The notes beneath the pieces are model-generated. The model searched no databases, was not told where the DNA came from, and saw only the letters and a program-made list of their open reading frames with translations. The translations under genes were made by a program, and so were the position numbers. From positions 682,001 through 746,000 of the forward strand of contig CBDFIU010000003.1 in the NCBI GenBank assembly GCA_965248235.1: 64,000 bases of DNA, read 5' to 3'. Source of the stretch: UBA6623 sp965248235. Lineage in GTDB: Bacteria > Acidobacteriota > Terriglobia > Bryobacterales > UBA6623. This document shows positions 28,690 to 36,307 of the stretch, one piece after another. Each line of letters opens with the position of its first letter. The first letter of the stretch is position 1.

Positions 28690-28763
28690 AGTCCTCCTGA
28701 GTTCGGGTTCTAAGGCGCCGCCTTGGGCGGCTGCGCTTAGCTTTTTATCCCTCTCAGGAGGAC
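28690..28763 (-). promoter_or_regulatory. RBS-sequestering double hairpin in the IS110 leader
   Basis: On the minus strand GTCCTCCTGAG (28763-28753) pairs perfectly with CTCAGGAGGAC (28701-28691); the second arm contains the AGGAGG that serves ATG 28686. Between the arms a second hairpin spans 28710-28740: CTAAG, GCCGCC, CAA, GGCGGC and CTTAG in order. Pairing would block translation initiation. It may limit transposase synthesis from read-through transcripts or be part of the element's guide RNA. Confidence 0.65.
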
Positions 28764-28779
28764 CTCTTCGCCGGCTCAC

Positions 28780-29721
28780 CTATGCATTAAAACAGTCCGT
28801 TTCCGTGAGTCCGTGGATGGATCCAAGCGCGATGAGAATGGGTGTCGGTGGCGTTCCTCCCGCCGCTTCAGGGCTCCCCCCGGGGTGGGAGTTCCACCCA
28901 AGGTTCCGCCTTCGGCTCCACCCTGGGCTATATTCCAGCCGCCGCTTCGCGGCTCCGGATCGTCGTGATTTTCGCGGACACAATGTGGCACCCTGTACGC
29001 GAGACGGGGGCCTGGTGTTCAAGCGGTAAAGTCGCAGCTTCAGCTCGCGAAGGAATTCTTCGTCCAGCTTCCGCTTGAGGTCGAAGCGGAAAATTCGAGT
29101 GCGGCCGCTCCGGCGTCGTTCTCCCTCGTAAACGTGCAACTCGAGGTGATAGGGATCGGTCGACCAGACCGATTCGACATCGCGCGCAAGCATCCACTCG
29201 CGCGATTCCCGCCCATGCCCGGCGTCGCCGGCTTGGTAAAAAATTCGGCTTTCCGTGAAAAGGAGTCTCCCCTGGCAGCCGCCGAATGGATGTCGGTGCT
29301 TGACGGAGATTTCGTAGTCCGGACGTTCAGGCGCAACGAAGGCCCGGTTAGCCCCGGGCTTCCCGATCTTCGCGCTGATGTGGTTGAACCGCTCCACGGT
29401 CAGCTCGCCCGCGGTCATTACAAAGTGGAAGAGCTTGTCGCGCCCTAAGCGGAACCGAGCGTTCTCATAGCTGTGCAGGATGATCTCGGTCGGGCCGACG
29501 CGGTCGAGAAATCGGATATCGCGGTAAGCCCAACGGCGACTGTGTTTTTCATCGGCCGCTTCGAAGCGGATTTCGTCGTCGACGATTCTCAGAACGCCTT
29601 TCCCGTCGGGCTGAAACCGCTTCTTGTGGATCACCTCAAACACGGTCTCGGCGGACGCGACGGGGCTCACGACCAAGGCGAGAAAAAGTACTCCGAGACA
29701 GTATGAAATCCGCGCGATCAT
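28780..29721 (-). CDS. Secreted protein of unknown function coupled to cusA; C-terminus derived from repeat DNA
   Basis: ATG 29721 (MIARISYCLGVLFLALVVSP) overlaps the cusA stop (ATGA) and follows GAGGAGG, so translation is coupled. A signal peptide (ending VASA) is followed by about 210 residues I cannot assign to a family: VFEVIHKKRFQPDGKGVLRI, RFRLGRDKLFHFVMTAGELT, HHP-like KHRHPFGGCQGRLLF and FRFDLKRKLDEEFLRELKLR. It looks beta-rich and repeats a segment of the type RFRLGRDKLFHF / RTRIFRFDLKRK. From about residue 240 the frame runs through an R2 repeat, giving low-complexity Arg/Gly/Pro sequence to the stop at 28780. The natural stop was probably lost when the repeat inserted. Last gene of the Cu/Ag efflux operon. 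Confidence 0.7.
   Translation of the reverse strand: MIARISYCLGVLFLALVVSPVASAETVFEVIHKKRFQPDGKGVLRIVDDEIRFEAADEKHSRRWAYRDIRFLDRVGPTEIILHSYENARFRLGRDKLFHFVMTAGELTVERFNHISAKIGKPGANRAFVAPERPDYEISVKHRHPFGGCQGRLLFTESRIFYQAGDAGHGRESREWMLARDVESVWSTDPYHLELHVYEGERRRSGRTRIFRFDLKRKLDEEFLRELKLRLYRLNTRPPSRVQGATLCPRKSRRSGAAKRRLEYSPGWSRRRNLGWNSHPGGSPEAAGGTPPTPILIALGSIHGLTETDCFNA
28856..28955 (-). repeat. R2 palindromic element, copy d, inside a coding frame
   Basis: On the minus strand it reads CCGCGAAGCGGCGGCTGGAA, then TATAGCCCAGGGTGGAGCCG, then GGCGGAACC, CCACCCCGGGG and GAGCCCTGAAGCGGCGGGAG. The block order equals that of copy a at 1755-1850. It is translated as the C-terminal tail of the gene at 28780-29721. 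Confidence 0.78.
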
Positions 29722-32700
29722 GACGCCTCCTCGATGTTGTGAAATCCGGTGAATGCCGCGCCCTTGGGCAATTTCCGACAGCGCAACAGGTAATAGACGA
29801 CGGGGAAAATGACCAGAACAGTGAATCCCGACGTCACGATGCCGCCGACCACCGGGGTGGCGATGCGCTTCATCACATCCGCCCCGGTCCCCGTGCTCCA
29901 CATGATCGGCATCAGCCCGATCAGGTCCGTCGCGACGGTCATCAAGATGGGTCTCACTCTGCGGACCGAGCCGTCGTAGATCGCTCGGATGAGGCTGTTG
30001 CGGTCGGTGATCAGCCCGTTCGCGTGATGTTCGTTATAGGCCTGATCGAGATAGAGCAGGAGGACAATGGCCGTTTCGGCATAAAGCCCGGCGAGCGCGA
30101 TGATGCCGACCCAAACCGCGACGCTGAGGTTGTAGTCGAGCGCGTAGAGCAGCCATACGGCGCCGATCAGCGCGAACGGCACTCCGCCGATCACGGCCAG
30201 CGATTGGCTCATCGACTTGGTGCTGATGTAAAGGATGACGAAGATCAGCAGCAAGGTCACAGGAATGACGTACATCAGGCGTTGCTGCGCGCGCTGCATG
30301 TATTCGTACTGCCCGCTCCATGAGATCGTGTATCCCGAAGGGACTTCGACCGCTTCAGCCACGGCCTCGCGGGCGCGCTCGACGTAGGTGCCGACATCGA
30401 TGTTGCGAATGTCGACATACACCCAGGCGTTCGGCTTGGCGTTCTCGCTCTTGATGCTCGGCGGGCCGACCGCGTAACGGAGGTCGGCGAGGCGGCCGAG
30501 CGGAATTTGATGACCGCTCGGGGTCGGCACCAGGACGGCGCGCAGCCCCGGCAAGTCGTCGCGCAGCTCGCGCGCGTACCGCAGGTTGACGGGATAGCGC
30601 TCCAATCCTTCGACGGTGGTGGTAATATTCATGCCGCCGATGGCGGATTGGATGACGTCCTGTACGTCGGCGACGGTCAAGCCGTAGCGGGCGATGGCGG
30701 TTCGGTCGATCTCGAAGTCGAGGTAGTTGCTGCCCATGACGCGCTCGGCGTAAACACTCAGCGTGCCGGGGACATCGCGCACGACCCTTTCGACCTGTTG
30801 GCCGATGCGTTGCAGCTCGTTGAGATCCGGGCCCGCGATCTTGATGCCGACGGGGGTTTTGATTCCGGTGGAGAGCATGTCGATGCGGGTTTTGATCGGC
30901 ATGGTCCAGGCATTGGTCAGACCGGGGACTTGGATGGCGGCATTCATTTCGTTGGTGAGTTGTTCGGGCGTCATGCCCTCGCGCCATTCGCTTTCGGGCT
31001 TGAGCGTGATGGTGGTTTCCACCATGGAAAGCGGGGCGGGGTCGGTGGCTGTTTCGGCGCGGCCGATTTTGCCGAAAACGGTATCGACCTCGGGAAACGT
31101 CTTGATGATCTTGTCGGTCTGCTGTAGGATCTCGCGGGCTTTGGTGGCGGAGATGCCGGGCAGAGTGATCGGCATGTAAAGCAGGTCGCCCTCCCAAAGC
31201 GGCGGCATGAACTCCGACCCCAGACGAGCGTAAGGAATCACGCTCACCGCCAGCAGAAGAACCATCAGCGCGAGAACCGGCCAACGGAGTCGAAAGACGA
31301 TCTCCAGCAAGGGGCGATAGACGGCAATGAGCAAACGGGCGATCGGGTTGCGCTTTTCGGGCCGGATGCGTCCCCGCACCCAGTACCCGACAAGCACGGG
31401 GACCAGCGTAACGGACAGCAAAGCCGAGGCCGCCATCGCGTACGTCTTGGTGAAAGCCAGCGGCTTGAACAGGCGCCCTTCCTGCGCTTCGAGCGTGAAG
31501 ACGGGCAGGAAAGAAACCGTGATGACGAGCAGTGAAAAGAACAGCGACGGACCGACTTCCTTCGACGAGTCGAGAACGATCTTCCAATGGGGTTTCTTGC
31601 CGCGGTCTCGCTCTAAGTGCTTATGAGCATTTTCGACCAGCACGATTCCGGCGTCGACCATGGTCCCGATGGCCACCGCGATGCCGCCCAGCGACATGAT
31701 GTTGACACTGAGTCCCTGCCAATGGATGACGATGAAAGCCATCAGAATACCGATGGGCAGGGTTATGATGGCGACCATCGCGCTGCGGAAGTGAAAGAGG
31801 AAGAGGATGCAGACCAAGGCGACGATGAGAAACTGCCGACCGAGCGCGGTCGTGAGACTGTCCACGGAGCGGTCTATCAAAGCGGTGCGGTCGTAGGCGA
31901 CGAGGATTTCGACGCCCTCGGGAAGGCCGGGTTTGACTTCTTCCAGTCGTGCTTTCACGTTCTCGATGACTCGGCGCGCGTCGGCGCCATAGCGCACGAC
32001 GACAATACCGCCGACGGTTTCGCCCTCGCCGTTCCAATCGGCGATGCCGCGGCGGATCTCGGGTCCGAGGCCGACGCGGGCAACGTCGCTGAGAAGGATT
32101 GGTGTTCCATGGCCGTCGACTCCCAGCGCGATGCGGCGGATGTCGTCGACGGATCGGATGTACCCGAGCCCGCGAATCATGAATTCCTTCTCGGCGACCT
32201 CGAGAAGACGGCCCCCGACATCGACGTTGCTCATTTTCACGGCGTCGCGAATTTTCGAGATCGGCAGGTTGTAGGCACGCAACTTGTTGGGGTCGAGGGT
32301 GATCTGATATTGGCGAACAAAGCCGCCGACGCTTGCGACCTCGGAGACTCCGGGAACGCCGGTCAGCTCGTATTTCAAGAACCAGTCTTGGATCGAACGC
32401 AGCTCACTCAGATCATGACGGTCTGACTTGAGGACGTACATAAAGGCCCAGCCGACTCCGGTGGCATCGGGTCCCAGGGTTGGGGTAACGCCGTCGGGGA
32501 GCCTGGCTGAAATGTAGTTGAGGTATTCGAGGACACGGCTGCGCGCCCAATACATGTCGGTACCGTCTTCGAAAATGATGTAGACGAAGGAGAATCCGAA
32601 AAACGAATAGCCACGCACGACCTTGGCGAAGGGGACGGCCAGCATTTGCGTCGTCAACGGGTAGGTGACTTGGTCTTCGACGATGCGCGGCGCCTGACCG

Positions 32701-32861
32701 GGGAATTCGGTGTAGACGATGACTTGCACATCGGAAAGATCCGGTATGGCATCGAGCGGAGTGTTGGCGATCGAATAGACGCCGCCCGCGGCCAGGACGA
32801 GGGCGCCCAGGACCACCAGGAAGCGGTTTTCGATCGACCATTCGATGATCTTGGTCAACAT
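29718..32861 (-). CDS. cusA: CusA/CzcA-type heavy-metal RND efflux pump
   Basis: Inner-membrane proton-driven pump of the HME-RND family, 1,047 residues, full length. N-terminal MLTKIIEWSIENRFLVVLGA, then NTPLDAIPDLSDVQVIVYTE; the TM4 proton-relay region IAVAIGTMVDAGIVLVENAH; the pore region RAETATDPAPLSMVETTITL; and WTMPIKTRIDMLSTGIKTPV. The last two resemble the CusA/SilA subgroup that exports Cu(I) and Ag(I) through Met residues, so Cu/Ag is the likely substrate. It lies 33 bp after cusB and overlaps the next gene by four bases. It works with CusB and CusC as a tripartite channel across the envelope. Confidence 0.95.
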   Translation of the reverse strand: MLTKIIEWSIENRFLVVLGALVLAAGGVYSIANTPLDAIPDLSDVQVIVYTEFPGQAPRIVEDQVTYPLTTQMLAVPFAKVVRGYSFFGFSFVYIIFEDGTDMYWARSRVLEYLNYISARLPDGVTPTLGPDATGVGWAFMYVLKSDRHDLSELRSIQDWFLKYELTGVPGVSEVASVGGFVRQYQITLDPNKLRAYNLPISKIRDAVKMSNVDVGGRLLEVAEKEFMIRGLGYIRSVDDIRRIALGVDGHGTPILLSDVARVGLGPEIRRGIADWNGEGETVGGIVVVRYGADARRVIENVKARLEEVKPGLPEGVEILVAYDRTALIDRSVDSLTTALGRQFLIVALVCILFLFHFRSAMVAIITLPIGILMAFIVIHWQGLSVNIMSLGGIAVAIGTMVDAGIVLVENAHKHLERDRGKKPHWKIVLDSSKEVGPSLFFSLLVITVSFLPVFTLEAQEGRLFKPLAFTKTYAMAASALLSVTLVPVLVGYWVRGRIRPEKRNPIARLLIAVYRPLLEIVFRLRWPVLALMVLLLAVSVIPYARLGSEFMPPLWEGDLLYMPITLPGISATKAREILQQTDKIIKTFPEVDTVFGKIGRAETATDPAPLSMVETTITLKPESEWREGMTPEQLTNEMNAAIQVPGLTNAWTMPIKTRIDMLSTGIKTPVGIKIAGPDLNELQRIGQQVERVVRDVPGTLSVYAERVMGSNYLDFEIDRTAIARYGLTVADVQDVIQSAIGGMNITTTVEGLERYPVNLRYARELRDDLPGLRAVLVPTPSGHQIPLGRLADLRYAVGPPSIKSENAKPNAWVYVDIRNIDVGTYVERAREAVAEAVEVPSGYTISWSGQYEYMQRAQQRLMYVIPVTLLLIFVILYISTKSMSQSLAVIGGVPFALIGAVWLLYALDYNLSVAVWVGIIALAGLYAETAIVLLLYLDQAYNEHHANGLITDRNSLIRAIYDGSVRRVRPILMTVATDLIGLMPIMWSTGTGADVMKRIATPVVGGIVTSGFTVLVIFPVVYYLLRCRKLPKGAAFTGFHNIEEAS

Positions 32862-32894
32862 GGCATTTTTTCGTTGTGTCGAGTTATGACGACT

Positions 32895-34364
32895 TTAGGG
32901 TTGCGAACTCCCGGGATCCGATGATTCGTCGGGGGCGGACCGATCGCCGAGCAATTGGTTGATGGCCGCCTTGAGATTGCTCTCGGAGTCGATCAAGAAT
33001 TGCGACGAGGTCACGACTTTCTCACCCGCTTCCAGCCCTTTGCGAATCTCCTGGTAGCCGCCGCCCTCGGGACCGAGCGTGACTTCGCGCGGCTCAAAAA
33101 TCCCCTTGGCTCTCTCCACAATCACCACGGCTCTTTCTCCGCTGTGGAGAACCGCTTCGCTCGGGACCTTAACGGCATCGCGTACGGCCGGGGGCCGGAT
33201 CAGGACATCGGCGAACATGTTGGGACGCAGCTTCATGTCGCTGTTGTCGATTTCCACGTAGGCCGCCAGAGTCCTGGTGCGGACGTCGAGCGCGCCGTCG
33301 AACAGAACGACGCGGCCTCTCCAACTTCGGCCCGGGAAGGCGTCGACCTCGACGCGGACCCGCGTTCCTTTTCGCACGTGTCGCATGTCGTCTTCGTAAA
33401 GCTCGATCTTGGCCCACAACTTGGAGTGGCTGCCCAGGGTGAGCACGGCCATCCCCGGGGTCAAGCGCATACCCTCTAATGAGCCGGCCATCTTGGCGAC
33501 GATCAGACCGGAAGCCGGAGAGTACACCTTCACGGTTCGGGTCACCTGGCGTGAATCATCGAGTTCCTCTATTTGTTCGTCGGCGACGTCCCAATACCGC
33601 ATCCGCTCACGAGCGGCCTCGAGCAGCGAACGGGCGCGTTCGACGGCTTCGGGATAGGCCGATCCCGTGAGACGGTCCAAGTAATCGAATGCCGCCAGGT
33701 ACTCGCGCTGAGTGGCGACGAGTTCAGGGCTGTACACCTCGAACAGCACATCGCCACGCTTCACGGATTCGCCGACGTTGTTGAAGTAGGCTTTCTCGAT
33801 CCACCCGGCGAACTTCGTATTGACAGACACGAGCGTCTCGTCGTTGTGAGCAAGGGTCCCGATGGTGCGGATTTCGATCGGGATATTGCCGCGCTCGGCG
33901 AGAGTGGTGCGCACGGCGAAATTCTGCAAGAAGTTGGGGTCGACCCGAACACCGCCCTCCGCCGATAGCTCGTCCTCATAGACGGGAACGAGATCCATGC
34001 CCATGGGGGATTTGCCGGGCTTGTCGGAGATGTAGCTGGGGTTCATGGGGGCTCGCCAGTGGAGAATCTTACGCTCACCTGTGCCGGCAGCGGCGCCGGA
34101 GACCGAAGTGTCCTTCAGCGGTGTCAGGCGCATGCCGCAAACAGGGCACGGTCCGGGTTCTTCGCGAAGGATGTGGGGGTGCATCGCGCAGGTCCAAAGC
34201 CGAGCGTCGGCGTGCGATGCGGCGACTTGTTGGGCCTGTTCTCGGCCGACGAGTTGATCGGCCCACTCCCATCCGGCCGGGTTCCAGAGCAGCAGCCCCG
34301 GGCCGGCGGTACCCAGTAGGAAGGCGCACAGGCCGACGAGCAAGAGTTTCGATGGGGTGGTCAT
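32895..34364 (-). CDS. cusB: CusB-type periplasmic adaptor with two metal-binding segments
   Basis: Membrane-fusion protein that joins CusA to CusC, 489 residues. After the signal/anchor (LLLVGLCAFLLGTAGPGLLL) comes a heavy-metal-binding domain WTCAMHPHILREEPGPCPVC (residues about 57-76), then a second segment with RAPMNPSYISDKPGKSPMGM, both typical of Cu/Ag adaptors. The barrel-sandwich/hairpin part shows KAYFNNVGESVKRGDVLFEV and YSPELVATQREYLAAFDYLD; the beta-barrel shows FPGRSWRGRVVLFDGALDVR. It overlaps cusC by four bases (ATGA at 34361-34364), so the two are translationally coupled. Confidence 0.94.
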   Translation of the reverse strand: MTTPSKLLLVGLCAFLLGTAGPGLLLWNPAGWEWADQLVGREQAQQVAASHADARLWTCAMHPHILREEPGPCPVCGMRLTPLKDTSVSGAAAGTGERKILHWRAPMNPSYISDKPGKSPMGMDLVPVYEDELSAEGGVRVDPNFLQNFAVRTTLAERGNIPIEIRTIGTLAHNDETLVSVNTKFAGWIEKAYFNNVGESVKRGDVLFEVYSPELVATQREYLAAFDYLDRLTGSAYPEAVERARSLLEAARERMRYWDVADEQIEELDDSRQVTRTVKVYSPASGLIVAKMAGSLEGMRLTPGMAVLTLGSHSKLWAKIELYEDDMRHVRKGTRVRVEVDAFPGRSWRGRVVLFDGALDVRTRTLAAYVEIDNSDMKLRPNMFADVLIRPPAVRDAVKVPSEAVLHSGERAVVIVERAKGIFEPREVTLGPEGGGYQEIRKGLEAGEKVVTSSQFLIDSESNLKAAINQLLGDRSAPDESSDPGSSQP

Positions 34365-35731
34365 TGTTGCTCCTCCTGGGAGGGTTTTTCGTCCGGCGAT
34401 GGGTTGTAGTCGGCGGCAAGTTTGTCGTCGGCCGGATGGGGCGGAAAAGCGGCGCCGGTGGCTCGTTCGATATCGGCCAGGGTCTTCATGTAGTCGGCGC
34501 GGAGTTGCGCCAGCCCCAGCCGCACTTCCAGCAGCACGCGTTCACTGTCGAGCAAATCGAGCACGGCCAGCGAACCGGTGGCATAGGCCGCCTCGCCCGC
34601 GCGCAGGGCCTGCTCAGCCTGCGGCACCAGAGCGTCTTCAAACAGCGACATTTGACGGCGAATGGTTTCCAGTCGAAAGGCCCCGGAACGGATCGAAACT
34701 TCAGCACGATTGACCTCGTTGCGATAGGCGGCCTTCGAGGCCACCAGGAGCTCGCCGGCTTCCAGAACCGCGGCATCATATTTGCGGCGAAAGATGGGCA
34801 GATTGACGCCGACGGTGACGTTATAGATGTTCTTGCCGTTGCCAGCCGGAGGCATCATGCGACCCGCGACGTCCCGTCGGCCGAGGACATTGGTTAGGCC
34901 CATGCCGACGGTGAAGTCGGGCCGGTATTGTTTTCGCGCCAGGTGGATTCTTTTCTCATCGCTCTCGATCCGCAAAAAGGCCGCCTCGATTTCCGGGCGC
35001 TCACGGCGCGCCAAGGCGTAGAGTCGGCCGGTGTCGAGAGCGTTGGCGGGAACGGCGGGCAAGGTTACCTGGGCGAGCGGCGTGTCGACGGCTTGGTCCA
35101 TTAGTTTGTTCAGAACCGCCTCGGCGTCGACTCGGTGACGACGGAAGATTTCGAGTTGGTTTAGGCCGCGGGTGATCTCGGCTTGCAGTTTCAAGGCGGC
35201 TTGCTGCAGTCCGACTCCCTGGGCATAGCGGGCCTGGGCGAGGGTTTCGTAGTGCCGCAGCAGCTCGAGGTCCTCACTGGTGACGGCCGCGGCGGTATCG
35301 ACGTAGGCGAGATCGTAGTAGGCCGACTTGATTTGCCGGACAACTTCCGCTTTGTCGGCCTCGTGAGTGGCCGCCACGACGGCGGCTTCCTTGGCGGCGA
35401 CCTTTTCGCGGTCGCTCAGTTTCCCGAACCATGGGAAACGCTGTGAAATACTGACCATCGTTGTTTGCGGGCCCACTCGTGTCTCCGGCGCGCGGGCGAA
35501 CTGCGTCAGCCCGACGACGGGATCCGGCAGCGCGCTGACCTGGGGCAGGCGCTGTAGGGCCGCGCGGTAGCGGGCAAACGATTCACGTACCGCCGGATGG
35601 CGCTCGACGGCGCGGGCGATATAGACGCCCAGTTGCTCGTCTCCGTTGATGGCGTAGGTTGGCGCGCCGGCGTAGCTTTCGGCGGCCGCCGAACTGACAG
35701 CCCATAGGGCAAGAATGATTCGTATTCTCAC
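34361..35731 (-). CDS. cusC: CusC/TolC-type outer-membrane efflux protein
   Basis: Outer-membrane channel of the tripartite pump, about 456 residues. GTG 35731 (reading VRIRIILALWAVSSAAAESY) is chosen because AGAGG lies about six bases upstream and a signal peptide starts there; the ATG frame to 35788 has no such signals. Two OEP repeats with long helices are visible: AVERHPAVRESFARYRAALQ, VGLTQFARAPETRVGPQTTM, RQIKSAYYDLAYVDTAAAVT, and in the second half RAEVSIRSGAFRLETIRRQM and LRADYMKTLADIERATG. A charged C-terminus (DEKPSQEEQQ) overlaps the cusB start. Confidence 0.92.
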   Translation of the reverse strand: MRIRIILALWAVSSAAAESYAGAPTYAINGDEQLGVYIARAVERHPAVRESFARYRAALQRLPQVSALPDPVVGLTQFARAPETRVGPQTTMVSISQRFPWFGKLSDREKVAAKEAAVVAATHEADKAEVVRQIKSAYYDLAYVDTAAAVTSEDLELLRHYETLAQARYAQGVGLQQAALKLQAEITRGLNQLEIFRRHRVDAEAVLNKLMDQAVDTPLAQVTLPAVPANALDTGRLYALARRERPEIEAAFLRIESDEKRIHLARKQYRPDFTVGMGLTNVLGRRDVAGRMMPPAGNGKNIYNVTVGVNLPIFRRKYDAAVLEAGELLVASKAAYRNEVNRAEVSIRSGAFRLETIRRQMSLFEDALVPQAEQALRAGEAAYATGSLAVLDLLDSERVLLEVRLGLAQLRADYMKTLADIERATGAAFPPHPADDKLAADYNPSPDEKPSQEEQQ

Positions 35732-35835
35732 GGCTTTCCTCTCTCTGTGTTCCGGCGCGACGGCGCATTCGGGCAAGTATTCGCGCAAGCCCGCGGGCTT
35801 GGGAACGTCTTTGAAGACTTATCGAGAGCGGAAAG

Positions 35836-36219
35836 CTAGATCAGGAGCGCGGCGTTCTTGACGTAGAGCGGTGGGGAGGAATCGGTGATCGCCGGATCAA
35901 CCGAGGAACGCGTTCGGGCGCGGTCGACGCGGTCTCGGTCTGATAGGACGACCGATTCCGTGATGCGCGCCGGCGCAAAGTCGGCGGCGGGTGAAATCAG
36001 AACCTTGGATGTCCGCGCCTCGCACAGCGTTTCGCAGCCCCGCGTTTTCCGTTGCTCGTGGTCGCAATGATCGTCGCAGCATTCATGGGACGAAGGGGCA
36101 GCCGCGGCGACGAGCACACGACACGGCGCGGACAAGAGAACAGCGGCAAGCGACAGCACGACCGGCAGGACCAAGGCGCGGTACCTGGTGGATCGTGTGG
36201 TTGAAATGCCGGTTGTCAT
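35836..36219 (-). CDS. Small secreted Cys/His-rich protein heading the Cu/Ag efflux operon
   Basis: 127 residues. The N-terminal hydrophobic segment (ALVLPVVLSLAAVLLSAPC) is followed by a short motif with five Cys and three His in 24 residues: SSHECCDDHCDHEQRKTRGC, then ETLC. The rest is plain, and the end PPLYVKNAALLI is hydrophobic. I do not recognise a named family; small metal-operon leader proteins such as CzcI are a loose analogy. The position, directly behind a MerR-type promoter and 104 bp before cusC, suggests a periplasmic metal-binding or sensing role. Function is inferred from context only. Confidence 0.7.
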   Translation of the reverse strand: MTTGISTTRSTRYRALVLPVVLSLAAVLLSAPCRVLVAAAAPSSHECCDDHCDHEQRKTRGCETLCEARTSKVLISPAADFAPARITESVVLSDRDRVDRARTRSSVDPAITDSSPPLYVKNAALLI

Positions 36220-36246
36220 GGCTCGAGGGCGGCACCCTCTACAATT

Positions 36247-36278
36247 AGTGTAAACCCTGCACCCGGCTACAGAGTCAA
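36247..36278 (-). promoter_or_regulatory. MerR-type promoter for the Cu/Ag efflux operon
   Basis: On the minus strand, -35 TTGACT (36278-36273) and -10 TACACT (36252-36247) are separated by 20 bp, longer than the usual 17. The spacer holds a dyad, ACTCTGTA and TGCAGGGT. Long spacers with such a dyad are the mark of MerR-family activators (MerR, CueR, ZntR, PbrR, CadR), which untwist the DNA on metal binding. It lies 27 bp before the ATG at 36219. No merR-like gene is in the window. Confidence 0.75.
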
Positions 36279-36307
36279 GTCCCCCCGGATCGACGGTTGG
36301 CGCCGCC

